A program made the position numbers and the translations under genes. A DNA stretch of 13,535 bases from NCBI GenBank assembly GCA_030599435.1, contig JAUVNZ010000017.1:1-13535 (forward strand), read 5' to 3'. The DNA comes from Gammaproteobacteria bacterium (GTDB lineage Bacteria > Pseudomonadota > Gammaproteobacteria > SZUA-152). Below the pieces are notes generated by a model that was not told where the DNA came from, ran no database searches, and was given only the letters and a program-made list of their open reading frames with translations. Below are positions 1-6,550 of the stretch, piece by piece. Positions within the stretch are counted from its first letter, which is position 1, and each line of letters begins with the position of its first letter.

Positions 1-273
1 ACGGAAGCGGTGTGCGAGAAAATTCTCGATGGATTTGGTGAGCAAATGCGGGCCGTGTCTCTCAAGTTTGTGCCTACGGCGATTCTTTCGCGGCAAATTG
101 CCGGGATCCGCGGGCACTCCCTGATTATTAATTTGCCGGGCAAACCAGCAGCGATAGCAGATTGTCTGCAGGCAGTGTTTCCTGCGGTGCCTTATTGCAT
201 AGATCTTATCGGTGGCCCCTACCTGGAAACCGATCCAGACGTCATTAAGGCCTTTCGCCCAAAACAAAAATGA
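1..273 (+). CDS. mogA: Molybdopterin adenylyltransferase MogA, C-terminal part
   Basis: The reading frame is open from base 1 and the gene begins upstream of the window; about 90 C-terminal residues are present of a family usually near 195. MogA adenylylates molybdopterin in the cytoplasm, preparing it for molybdenum insertion by MoeA. The visible stretch contains family blocks known from E. coli MogA: PGFGEQMR-like DGFGEQMR, SLKFVPTAILSRQ, the LPGKP loop that contacts the pterin, VPYCIDLIGGPY and the closing AFRPK. The ATG at base 10 is internal, since the upstream codons (TEAV) continue the same family alignment. It fits with the other molybdenum cofactor genes further along (moaD, moeB, molybdate transporter). 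Family assignment rests on recalled sequence similarity and is strong. Confidence 0.93.
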   Translation, partial: TEAVCEKILDGFGEQMRAVSLKFVPTAILSRQIAGIRGHSLIINLPGKPAAIADCLQAVFPAVPYCIDLIGGPYLETDPDVIKAFRPKQK

Positions 274-493
274 CCGCCTGGAAGCCCAGCTAGATGCCTG
301 CGCAGCTTCTTTTCTTTCCAGCCTGGTGGTTGTTCAAAATATTCGTAAAAGCCTCGCAGATTCAGTGTAATTAGGTGTCCGTAGTAGGGGCATAAACAGT
401 AGACCCGTAAGCATTGTTGTTTGACACAAGGACGCGAAAGGCGCGAAGATATATCCGTTCATTTGTTTAAATTATTTTGGCTGAGAGAAAGTT
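274..493. other. Intergenic gap between mogA and ubiT
   Basis: These 220 bases hold no credible gene. A purine-rich stretch (GAGAGAAAG) just before base 494 can serve as the ribosome-binding site of ubiT. No clear terminator for mogA with a T-run and no convincing FNR-type site (TTGAT-N4-ATCAA) is visible. Confidence 0.5.
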
Positions 494-1006
494 ATGTCCA
501 ATAGTCTTGCACAGCAGCGGCCCTCTGAACGTGCGCCGCGTTTGCCACGGCCATTGTCTCTGCCACTGGCGTTAATTCCCACGTATTTTCACTCCGGGTT
601 CCTGGCTGGTGTCCTTAATCGGATCATGGCGGATCTTATCGCCAATGGTGAGTTTGATTTTCTGGAACAACGTGTGGTGTGTATTCGGGTGGACGATGCG
701 TCTATCAAGTTCTGCCTGCGGCTGAGTAATGGCCGATTCAGACCCTGCGATGAGAGCGAGCCCGCTGACGTAGTGATTTCCAGTACCGTCTATAATTTCC
801 TGATCCTGGCCACTCGACAAGAGGATGCCGATACGCTTTTTTTCCAGCGTCGGCTGAAACTGGCAGGTGATATCGAGCTGGGTTTGGCGGTAAAAAATCA
901 ACTGGATGCCATGGATTGGGATAGCATCTCCTTGCCACTACCTTTGCGCAAGGCGGCAGAAAAGGGCGCATCGTTGATCGACGTGTTGCGCAAGCTCCGC
1001 GCCTGA
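494..1006 (+). CDS. ubiT: UbiT, SCP2-domain accessory factor for O2-independent ubiquinone synthesis
   Basis: The 170-residue product matches the UbiT (YhbT) family: a proline/arginine-rich N-terminus with PRPLSLPLALIP, followed by one SCP2 sterol-carrier domain (about residues 40-145), including the block ADVVISSTVYNFLILATRQEDADTLFFQR-like region that ends in RRLKLAGDIELGL. In E. coli, UbiT binds isoprenoid quinone intermediates and works with UbiU and UbiV to make ubiquinone without oxygen. Length agrees with E. coli UbiT (about 174). The ATG at 494 has a purine-rich GAGAGAAAG upstream. The gene is convergent with ubiV, only 33 bases away, and ubiU lies further on, which supports the assignment. 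Two reverse-strand frames inside it are shadows. Confidence 0.92.
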   Translation: MSNSLAQQRPSERAPRLPRPLSLPLALIPTYFHSGFLAGVLNRIMADLIANGEFDFLEQRVVCIRVDDASIKFCLRLSNGRFRPCDESEPADVVISSTVYNFLILATRQEDADTLFFQRRLKLAGDIELGLAVKNQLDAMDWDSISLPLPLRKAAEKGASLIDVLRKLRA

Positions 1007-1039
1007 CGAGTTACGGCCAACTCTTTACCCGTGTACTGT

Positions 1040-1978
1040 CTACTCCGCTGTTTCGACCGCATAATCGCGAGCCGCAGCGTGTAGTGCTTTTATCCCCGCC
1101 TCGCCATACCAGTAACCCTCACAGTCACCCGCAGGATTAAGCTTTGCCAACCGGTTTTGGCAGCTGTCCGTGTCCATTTTCCCATCCAGCGCCGCTCGAA
1201 ACAGGTCGATGATTTGCTCGGTATTTCGGGATTGCGGCGTAATGCGTAACACATCCACTCCCAGGGTTTTAAGCTCATCGGTATGCATGATGAGATTATA
1301 GGGTTGCGCTGATTGCAACTGAACGCCATTAATGTTCAGAAATGACTGCTCTTCACGGGTCTTTAACGGCAGTCCATCCGGGTAATCCAGACAACGGAGC
1401 TGGCAATCGTCTTTGGGCAGATTGGCATGACGTGCGGTAAAGCAGCGGGCGGAGATTGCCAATGGCAGGCGCCCGTAGATCGTGATTTCGGTTTGCAGAT
1501 TTGCTGGCCGTTGCCGTTGTAAATCGGCGAGTGTGTCGCGGCTTAGTTCAACCGGCATCACCCAACGGCGCATCCCCAGTTTGGAGAAATACTGTAACGT
1601 GTGCTGGTTGTAGATGTTGACGGTGGGTCCTGTGACAAAGGGTATTTTTTCTTTTTCGCTATTCAATGTCAGTCGGTTTACCGCCGCCATATCATTGGCC
1701 TCCACCATGAAGCGACTATTTTCACATAGATGTCGCAGGGTGCGAAGTTCGGATTCCGCTTCCAGTAACGACAGGGTGGAGAGCACAACCTCTTTGCCAG
1801 CATTCTGGATCCGTTGTGCCAGCTCCAGCCATTCATCGGTATTCAATGCGCGGCGTTTGGAGCACACGGTTTCGCCCAGGTAAATAATATCCACTGAGGT
1901 TTCCAGCATGCGGTCATAAAAGGCCAACAGATCTTCGCGTGGCCAAAAATAGGGGACAGGAGCTAATGAGATTTTCAT
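1040..1978 (-). CDS. ubiV: UbiV, [4Fe-4S] U32-family subunit of the O2-independent ubiquinone hydroxylase
   Basis: The 312-residue product belongs to the U32 'peptidase-like' family and matches UbiV (YhbV). UbiV pairs with UbiU to hydroxylate the ubiquinone ring under anoxia, using prephenate as oxygen donor in place of O2. Four cysteines fit the known cluster-binding pattern: Cys39 (ETVCSKRR), Cys179 (ISARCFTAR), Cys192 and Cys196 (CQLRC), one residue or less from the E. coli positions 39, 180, 193 and 197. The protein opens with the typical MKISLAPVPYFWPRE and ends near the usual family length. No strong Shine-Dalgarno is visible before the ATG at 1978. The usual partner ubiU is not immediately upstream as in many genomes: a dioxygenase gene and a hairpin region lie between them. 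Confidence 0.93.
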   Translation of the reverse strand: MKISLAPVPYFWPREDLLAFYDRMLETSVDIIYLGETVCSKRRALNTDEWLELAQRIQNAGKEVVLSTLSLLEAESELRTLRHLCENSRFMVEANDMAAVNRLTLNSEKEKIPFVTGPTVNIYNQHTLQYFSKLGMRRWVMPVELSRDTLADLQRQRPANLQTEITIYGRLPLAISARCFTARHANLPKDDCQLRCLDYPDGLPLKTREEQSFLNINGVQLQSAQPYNLIMHTDELKTLGVDVLRITPQSRNTEQIIDLFRAALDGKMDTDSCQNRLAKLNPAGDCEGYWYGEAGIKALHAAARDYAVETAE

Positions 1979-2187
1979 GGTTTAATATATTATCAGTGAG
2001 TCTTGTGCAAACCGTCAAAAGTATTTATCAAAGAGGGTGTTATTTTCTGTGGCCCCGATAACCAAAGGATTTACCAAAGTAAGTAGCGATATTCCTTACA
2101 ATGTATGCATTGAACGTATTGAAAGGCACAAACCTGGGGAAGTCCTGATTGATTTTCATTATTTTTTATTCTTCAAGGTGATATTAG

Positions 2188-3069
2188 CTAACAGGCATTT
2201 ACCCGATCAAAAAATCTTACCCTAAAGAGTAATCTCTTTTTAGATGTTTCATCACTATCGACAAGTTTCTCCCTGGTATGCATCACGTTGTTTGATATCA
2301 GCCCCATTCCAGATTCTAACCTGCCTTCAATCACATATTCAGATTCATTTAATAACAAAGATTCCAGAATATCTCTGGCGGCAAGGACTTCATTATCGTC
2401 AGACCAGGCCATATCCATTTTTCTAAAAGAAAACCTATGACATAAATGACCATCAGAATTAGTCCAGAAAACTCTTCCCCCCAGATGCTCATTTATTTCA
2501 CCGGTTTTTGGATTCTTATACTTAAAACAATCATTTCTCATTAACGTTCTAAGGGCTTCTGGTTCTTTATCGCGGAGAAGAATGTACAGCACTTCATTAT
2601 CCAAAACCTTATTATTGCCCCCTTCAATGGCAGGTCGTTTACACAATAAAAACAAGGCCTGTATTGTTTTGTTTGACCCATAATATGTGGCGTCTGTATG
2701 CCAACGGACATGTCTTGTTGTAAAAGGTATGGCTTTATTTAAAATACCTGAGTCGGTTAATTCATCAGATTTGGAATGTCGGGTAGATTTATCTGTATCA
2801 GTGACCCCAAGTTGTTCTCCTAATTTTAATAAAGAATCCATATTCAGTTCAGCGGTTCCCGCAGTGTAAACACACATATTAGCTATTTCTATAAGCTCCA
2901 ATACCCTGGCTTTTTCAGCGTTTGTAATCGCTGCCATATTTGCGAACTCAACAACTAAATCTCCAACACTTTCAGGGTAAGCAGCCAGCTTTTCCTCACG
3001 CCATTTTTCATAATCTTCATCTGTATCCAGATCAAACCTTTTTGGATATTTTGTATTCCAATTTTTCAT
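2188..3069 (-). CDS. TauD/TfdA-like Fe(II)/2-oxoglutarate dioxygenase, substrate unknown
   Basis: The 293-residue product has the iron-binding triad of the TauD/TfdA superfamily: His124 and Asp126 in VRWHTDATYY, and the distal His264 in ISNNVMHTRE. Arg283 or Arg285 in RLLFRVRFFDR can hold the 2-oxoglutarate carboxylate. Such enzymes couple O2 and 2-oxoglutarate to oxidation of a substrate; nothing here names that substrate. The start is the ATG at 3069, with AAGGA seven bases upstream; a TTG one codon earlier is less likely. The gene sits between ubiV and ubiU on the same strand. It is much AT-richer than its neighbours (18 G/C in 60 bases at 2161-2220, against 40 in 60 at 3481-3540 in ubiU), hinting at separate acquisition. 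Family confident; role unknown. Confidence 0.82.
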   Translation of the reverse strand: MKNWNTKYPKRFDLDTDEDYEKWREEKLAAYPESVGDLVVEFANMAAITNAEKARVLELIEIANMCVYTAGTAELNMDSLLKLGEQLGVTDTDKSTRHSKSDELTDSGILNKAIPFTTRHVRWHTDATYYGSNKTIQALFLLCKRPAIEGGNNKVLDNEVLYILLRDKEPEALRTLMRNDCFKYKNPKTGEINEHLGGRVFWTNSDGHLCHRFSFRKMDMAWSDDNEVLAARDILESLLLNESEYVIEGRLESGMGLISNNVMHTREKLVDSDETSKKRLLFRVRFFDRVNAC

Positions 3070-3072
3070 CAA

Positions 3073-3405
3073 GTTTTCCTTATTACCGATAAATAGTTAA
3101 AGCAACGGCCAGGATATAGAATAAAAGAGGTCCCGTTTTTATTGTGTATTGTCGGTAATTGCTCGGTCTCCGTTCCAGACTCGACTCTACCGATTCCATC
3201 CATGGAATCGTCCTTCATTACTCTCGACAATTGCGTCCTGCGTTGTTCTACCTTCGCCCATCCATGGGCTCGTACCTCCTGCGTGACCGCCAGGGATGGC
3301 GGAAATGCAAAGGGATTGTCCGGAACAATCCTTGTCCATGCAGTCGTGCGGCTAATCAATGATGTTTTTGGTTCTGGCTTCACCGGGTTAGGGATTTTCC
3401 CAGGA
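3073..3405. other. Gene-free gap with hairpin cluster
   Basis: These 333 bases between ubiU and the dioxygenase gene carry no recognisable protein. Reading frames here run into the ubiU coding region from either strand and resemble no family. The central part is filled by four short inverted repeats, described separately. An AT-rich stretch at about 3073-3150 may hold the dioxygenase promoter, but no clear -35/-10 pair could be fixed. Confidence 0.6.
3191..3333. repeat. Cluster of four small hairpins, probable dispersed intergenic repeat
   Basis: Four inverted repeats follow one another: CGATTCCA/TGGAATCG at 3191-3210 (loop TCCA), GCCCA/TGGGC at 3256-3269 (loop TCCA), CCGCCA/TGGCGG at 3287-3302 (loop GGGA) and GGATTGT/ACAATCC at 3313-3331 (loop CCGGA). 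The first two share a CCATCCATGG core and a common flank on the minus strand (GGTAGA shortly after the hairpin), yet their outer stems differ while staying complementary. This is the look of a repeated structured element or a transcript region under structural selection rather than protein coding. Copies elsewhere in the genome cannot be checked here. Confidence 0.6.
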
Positions 3406-4401
3406 TTATTGCCAGGGTCGGTGATAGGCACCCAGCGTAGTTTGTGCTCCCTCGGAGACCTTTTGCAGTTCATTCAGCCAGCTGGTCTGCGGTGCAAAGT
3501 GCTCCGGATCGCGTTGGCAGGCATCCAGAGCTGCGCGCCAAACCCGGGTGACTTGCGCCACGTAGGTGGGGCTGCGCTGGCGACCTTCGATTTTGATAGC
3601 CGCGATTCCCATTGCCTGGAGTTTTGGTAACAGGGCCAGGGTGTTCAGGCTGGTGGGTTCCTCAATGGCGTAATAGGTTTGACCGTTGGCCACGAAGCGC
3701 CCCTTGCACAGGGTAGGGTAGCCAGCCTGTTCGGTCTCCTGGTAGCGATCAATAAGCAGGCCATCGAGCCGGCATTCCAGCCCTTGCGGGGTCTCCTGCC
3801 AGCGTACTGCCCTGGCGGGAGAACAGGCACCGCAGGTATTGGGTGATTCGCCGGTGACATAGGAAGACAGTACGCAGCGTCCTTCTACCATCACGCACAG
3901 ACTGCCAAAGCCGAAGATCTCGATGGGCACCGGGCTGTTTTTCACCACGTGTTCTACTTGCGCCAGCGATAATACGCGTGGCAACACCGCGCGTCGAATA
4001 CCGAAATGTTCGTGGTAAAAACCAATGGCTTCGTAATTGGTGGCCGAGGCCTGCACGGAAAGGTGTAGGGGCAAGTCAGGCCAGCGTCTGGTGGCGTAGT
4101 CCATAACACCAATATCGGCCACGATTAGCGCATCCACGCCAAGTTCCGCGGCACGATCCACAGCCGTCTGCCAGCGCTCCCAGCCTGCCGGCTGCGGGTA
4201 GGTATTAATAGCCAAAAACACCCGCACCTGTCGTTGGCGCGCATAGGCCAGGCCTTTAGCGATATTGCTCTCGTTGAAGTTGAGCCCTGCGAAATGCCGC
4301 GCATTGGTATCATCGCGAAATCCCAGGTATACCGCATTGGCGCCGTTATCTACGGCGGCCTTGAGGGAGGGTAAATTGCCAGCGGGACAGACTAGTTCCA
4401 T
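3406..4401 (-). CDS. ubiU: UbiU, [4Fe-4S] U32-family subunit of the O2-independent ubiquinone hydroxylase
   Basis: The 331-residue product matches UbiU (YhbU), partner of UbiV in anaerobic ring hydroxylation of ubiquinone precursors. It opens with the U32 signature MELVCPAGNLPSLKAAVDNG and carries all four cluster cysteines at the same numbers as the E. coli protein: Cys169 and Cys176 (SLCVMVEGRC), Cys193 (CGAC) and Cys232 (PTLCKGRF). The KIEGRQRSPTYV block near residue 270 is typical of the family. Length is normal. The ATG at 4401 follows a poor ribosome-binding sequence. It is GC-rich, unlike the dioxygenase gene downstream. Transcription probably starts in the 289-base gap shared with the divergent moaD. 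Confidence 0.95.
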   Translation of the reverse strand: MELVCPAGNLPSLKAAVDNGANAVYLGFRDDTNARHFAGLNFNESNIAKGLAYARQRQVRVFLAINTYPQPAGWERWQTAVDRAAELGVDALIVADIGVMDYATRRWPDLPLHLSVQASATNYEAIGFYHEHFGIRRAVLPRVLSLAQVEHVVKNSPVPIEIFGFGSLCVMVEGRCVLSSYVTGESPNTCGACSPARAVRWQETPQGLECRLDGLLIDRYQETEQAGYPTLCKGRFVANGQTYYAIEEPTSLNTLALLPKLQAMGIAAIKIEGRQRSPTYVAQVTRVWRAALDACQRDPEHFAPQTSWLNELQKVSEGAQTTLGAYHRPWQ

Positions 4402-4453
4402 ATTTTGCTAACTCAAGTGTAAGAATTCTGGAAAACACGCTGCTACTATAAAG

Positions 4454-4474
4454 ATTGGCACAATTTATGCCAAT
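4454..4474. promoter_or_regulatory. Perfect 7-base inverted repeat with sigma-54-like layout
   Basis: ATTGGCA and TGCCAAT flank seven bases in the divergent gap between ubiU and moaD. Read on the plus strand, TGGCAC at 4456-4461 followed by TGC at 4468-4470 gives the GG-N10-GC spacing of sigma-54 (-24/-12) promoters, though the -12 half is imperfect (ATGCC rather than TTGCA). Because the site is a palindrome, the minus strand reads similarly. It could equally be an operator for a dimeric regulator controlling either gene. Confidence 0.35.
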
Positions 4475-4690
4475 TTATTTATTAAGAGGGGGATTGGTTG
4501 ATCCGTCTGATAAGTCAGTTAGTTCGCACTCTCTGGTTGAAATATCAAGAATATTTTGGCTATTTGCAAAAGGTATCGTGACTCTAAGCAGGCACTGTTT
4601 GTGTGTTTTACACTGACATTAGGCTTTATTTTGTTGCACCTAAGATACTATTATTGTACGTTTTATTCACTTTCATGGGAGAAAAAGCTC

Positions 4691-4924
4691 GTGGAAATTA
4701 TAGTGAGATATTTTGCAGGCATACGGGAACGATTTGGACGTAACGAAGTTTGCCTTGAGATTAATGATGCGACTACGGTAGGGGAAGTCTGGCGGCGTGT
4801 CTCAAATGGAGAACCTCTACCTAATAACACCCTGGTGGCGCTCAATATGGAATATTCCAATGCATCTGAACAGGTGAATGATGGAGACGAAGTAGCTTTC
4901 TTTCCCCCAGTCACGGGTGGCTGA
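4691..4924 (+). CDS. moaD: MoaD/ThiS-family sulfur carrier (small subunit of molybdopterin synthase)
   Basis: The 77-residue product has the ubiquitin-like MoaD fold pattern: IIVRYFAGIRERFG at the N-terminus, the ALNMEYSN and DGDEVAFFPPVTGG blocks, and the essential C-terminal Gly-Gly. MoeB adenylylates this terminus, which then carries a thiocarboxylate whose sulfur MoaE inserts into precursor Z. The start is taken as GTG at 4691, preceded by GGGAG at 4677-4681; the frame extends further upstream from a TTG, but that part reads as a hydrophobic, Tyr/Leu-rich stretch unlike any MoaD. No moaE or moaA lies beside it. The rhodanese-MoeB encoded at 9275-10483 is a plausible activating partner. 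A role as another sulfur carrier (ThiS-like) cannot be fully excluded. Confidence 0.88.
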   Translation: MEIIVRYFAGIRERFGRNEVCLEINDATTVGEVWRRVSNGEPLPNNTLVALNMEYSNASEQVNDGDEVAFFPPVTGG

Positions 4925-4982
4925 AGGTGGGAAATTTGTCAACCTGACTAGCTAACCACGATAGTACAATGTGTGAGGTTTT

Positions 4983-5378
4983 ATGCGCGCTACCCTGTTC
5001 ACTGAATATTCATTCAAAGTTCTTTTGTATTTGGCTCGTAATGGTGAGTCGCTAGTAAGGGTAGGTGAAATCGCACGTGTATGCGGCATGTCGAAAAATC
5101 ATCTGGTCAAGGTGATTCAAAATCTGGCTCATTCAGGTTTTATCATCACTGTGCGCGGGAAAAATGGCGGTGTTAGCCTGGAGCGGGCGCCAGACCTCAT
5201 CAACCTGGGTGATGTGGCACGTCAAACCGGCATGAATCTGGAAGATGTGGACTGCTTTGATATCTCAGGACGTGATTGTCCCTTTGAGGTTGATTGTAAA
5301 TTAAAACATGTCATCCATAATGCCCGCTGTAGTTATATGGCCACTATGGACAAGTACACATTAGAGTTCATTCTTTAA
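4983..5378 (+). CDS. Rrf2-family, NsrR-like iron-sulfur transcription regulator
   Basis: The 131-residue product is an Rrf2-family winged-helix regulator. The DNA-binding part (about residues 5-65) contains EYSFKVLLYLA, VGEIARVCGMSKNHLVKVIQNL and VRGKNGGVSLERAP, closest in memory to NsrR, the nitric oxide sensor. Three cysteines in the sensor loop, Cys91, Cys99 and Cys105, match the CX7CX5C-like cluster ligands of the family; Cys34 and Cys116 are extra. It lies 58 bases after moaD on the same strand and may share its transcript. NsrR represses genes for NO detoxification and denitrification, consistent with an anaerobic-respiration setting. IscR is less likely, as the KNHLVKVI and RGKNGG forms are NsrR-like. 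Confidence 0.85.
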   Translation: MRATLFTEYSFKVLLYLARNGESLVRVGEIARVCGMSKNHLVKVIQNLAHSGFIITVRGKNGGVSLERAPDLINLGDVARQTGMNLEDVDCFDISGRDCPFEVDCKLKHVIHNARCSYMATMDKYTLEFIL

Positions 5379-5412
5379 CTAGCCTGGGGATTCCTGTAGG
5401 CCAGGTTAGTTA
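5376..5412. terminator. Hairpin between convergent genes, possible bidirectional terminator
   Basis: TAACTAGCCTGG at 5376-5387 pairs with CCAGGTTAGTTA at 5401-5412 with a single G-T wobble, leaving a 13-base loop. It spans the stop codons of both the Rrf2-family regulator and the converging YhcC gene. Neither side has a clean T-run, so termination may be weak or Rho-aided. Confidence 0.5.
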
Positions 5413-6416
5413 CGTTCTGACGGGTCCGATTGGAGTTTCCTGGCTTGTTCATCAAGGAGACGTAGGTTTACCGTATATTGCGAGCGCCAATCTTTATTGC
5501 CGAGCCCCCAATGGCCGATCATCAATTGGCGTCGGCGCAACTCCTGTTCCAGCCGGTTGAGCACCAACCACTTCTTGTTGCACCAGCCAGGGGCTAGCAA
5601 CAAGTTGGACGGGGCGGTAGCGGTGAGGCGGTGGAAGATCACATCTGGCGGCGTACGTTCCACCAAATCAACAGCGATGTCGATGTATTCATCCAGTGTT
5701 AGCGGCTGATATTCACCTCGTCGCCACTCGTTGGCCAGTTGGGTGCCTTTTACCACGTGCAGCGGGTGCAACTTCAGGCCCTCCACCCCAAGCTCCAGCA
5801 CTCGGTCCAGGGTGGTGTAGTTATGGGCGCGGGTCTCACCGGGCAGGCCGATAATCAGATGCGTGCACACTTGCAACTCTCGTGCATGAGCGGCTTGTAG
5901 CGCCTGGCGGTATTCGGCAAAACCGTGGCAGCGGTTGACGCGGTCAAGGGTTTCGTCAAAGGCCGATTGCAGCCCCAATTCCAGCCAAACCTCATGGCCC
6001 TGATTCTGTAAGCTAGCCAGCAGATCCAACACCGGTTCCGGCGCACAGTCTGGTCGGGTGCCGATGGAAATCCCAATGACATCCGGCTCCGTCAGCGCCT
6101 GTTGATAGAGTCGTGATATATGCTCAACGTCGCCATAACTGGAAGTATAGGCCTGAAAATAGGCGATGAATTTACGTGCCCCAGTGCGCTTGGCGATGAC
6201 ACGACGTCCTGCATCTATTTGTTCTTTGATAGTGAGTGGCTGTCGTCCATTAGGGCTGAAAGACACATTATTGCAAAAGGTGCAGCCGCCAGTGCCTTTA
6301 CTGCCGTCGCGGTTGGGACAACTGAAACCCGCGTCCAGGGCGATTTTGTGCACTCGCTCGCCATAGCGGCGCAACATGGCTTGTCCGAAAGTATTAACGT
6401 GATCTGCAAGCGTCAT
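5406..6416 (-). CDS. YhcC-type radical SAM protein (TIGR01212 family)
   Basis: The 336-residue product is a radical SAM enzyme with the cluster motif CX11CX2C at Cys33, Cys45 and Cys48 (FSCPNRDGSKGTGGCTFCNN), the unusual long spacing that marks the YhcC/TIGR01212 family. Other family blocks include FQAYTSSYGDVE, IGISIGTRPDC, VWLELGLQSAFDETL and HLIIGLPGET. The reaction is not established; the family is broadly conserved in proteobacteria and E. coli yhcC lies near gltB. The ATG at 6416 is the best start: two ATGs just upstream are out of frame. It converges on the regulator gene and shares a hairpin with it at their ends. It is not tied by operon to the transporter, from which 134 bases separate it. 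Confidence 0.9.
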   Translation of the reverse strand: MTLADHVNTFGQAMLRRYGERVHKIALDAGFSCPNRDGSKGTGGCTFCNNVSFSPNGRQPLTIKEQIDAGRRVIAKRTGARKFIAYFQAYTSSYGDVEHISRLYQQALTEPDVIGISIGTRPDCAPEPVLDLLASLQNQGHEVWLELGLQSAFDETLDRVNRCHGFAEYRQALQAAHARELQVCTHLIIGLPGETRAHNYTTLDRVLELGVEGLKLHPLHVVKGTQLANEWRRGEYQPLTLDEYIDIAVDLVERTPPDVIFHRLTATAPSNLLLAPGWCNKKWLVLNRLEQELRRRQLMIGHWGLGNKDWRSQYTVNLRLLDEQARKLQSDPSERN

Positions 6417-6550
6417 TCGATAGTGTCATGCATGTGATGCGAGTTCTCTCTTAACCAGTCTGCTTAAGTAACGCATGATCTATGGGTGAGTGCAATCATA
6501 ATTTAACACGGCATTAATTGCTTCATTGACGGTGATAAGCGTTTTTTCGA
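6417..6550. other. Intergenic gap upstream of the YhcC gene
   Basis: This 134-base gap follows the transporter stop and precedes the YhcC start on the minus strand. It is AT-rich and may contain the YhcC promoter, but no motif could be fixed with confidence. Confidence 0.4.

Noticed and set aside
2037..2225. 62-residue plus-strand open frame between ubiV and the dioxygenase gene
   Set aside because: No ribosome-binding site or family resemblance, and it overlaps the end of the dioxygenase gene on the other strand; AT-rich non-coding DNA explains it.
3069..3473. 134-residue minus-strand open frame and an overlapping 162-residue plus-strand frame (3142-3630)
   Set aside because: Both run out of phase into the ubiU coding region, cover the hairpin cluster, have no ribosome-binding site and resemble no protein family.
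4537..4548. TTGA-AATA-TCAA as an FNR site near ubiU and moaD
   Set aside because: FNR half-sites TTGA and TCAA need six bases between them (TTGAT-N4-ATCAA); here there are four.
4556..4690. N-terminal extension of moaD adding 45 residues
   Set aside because: The extension begins at a TTG, has no family similarity, and the GTG at 4691 has a proper Shine-Dalgarno and gives the normal MoaD length.
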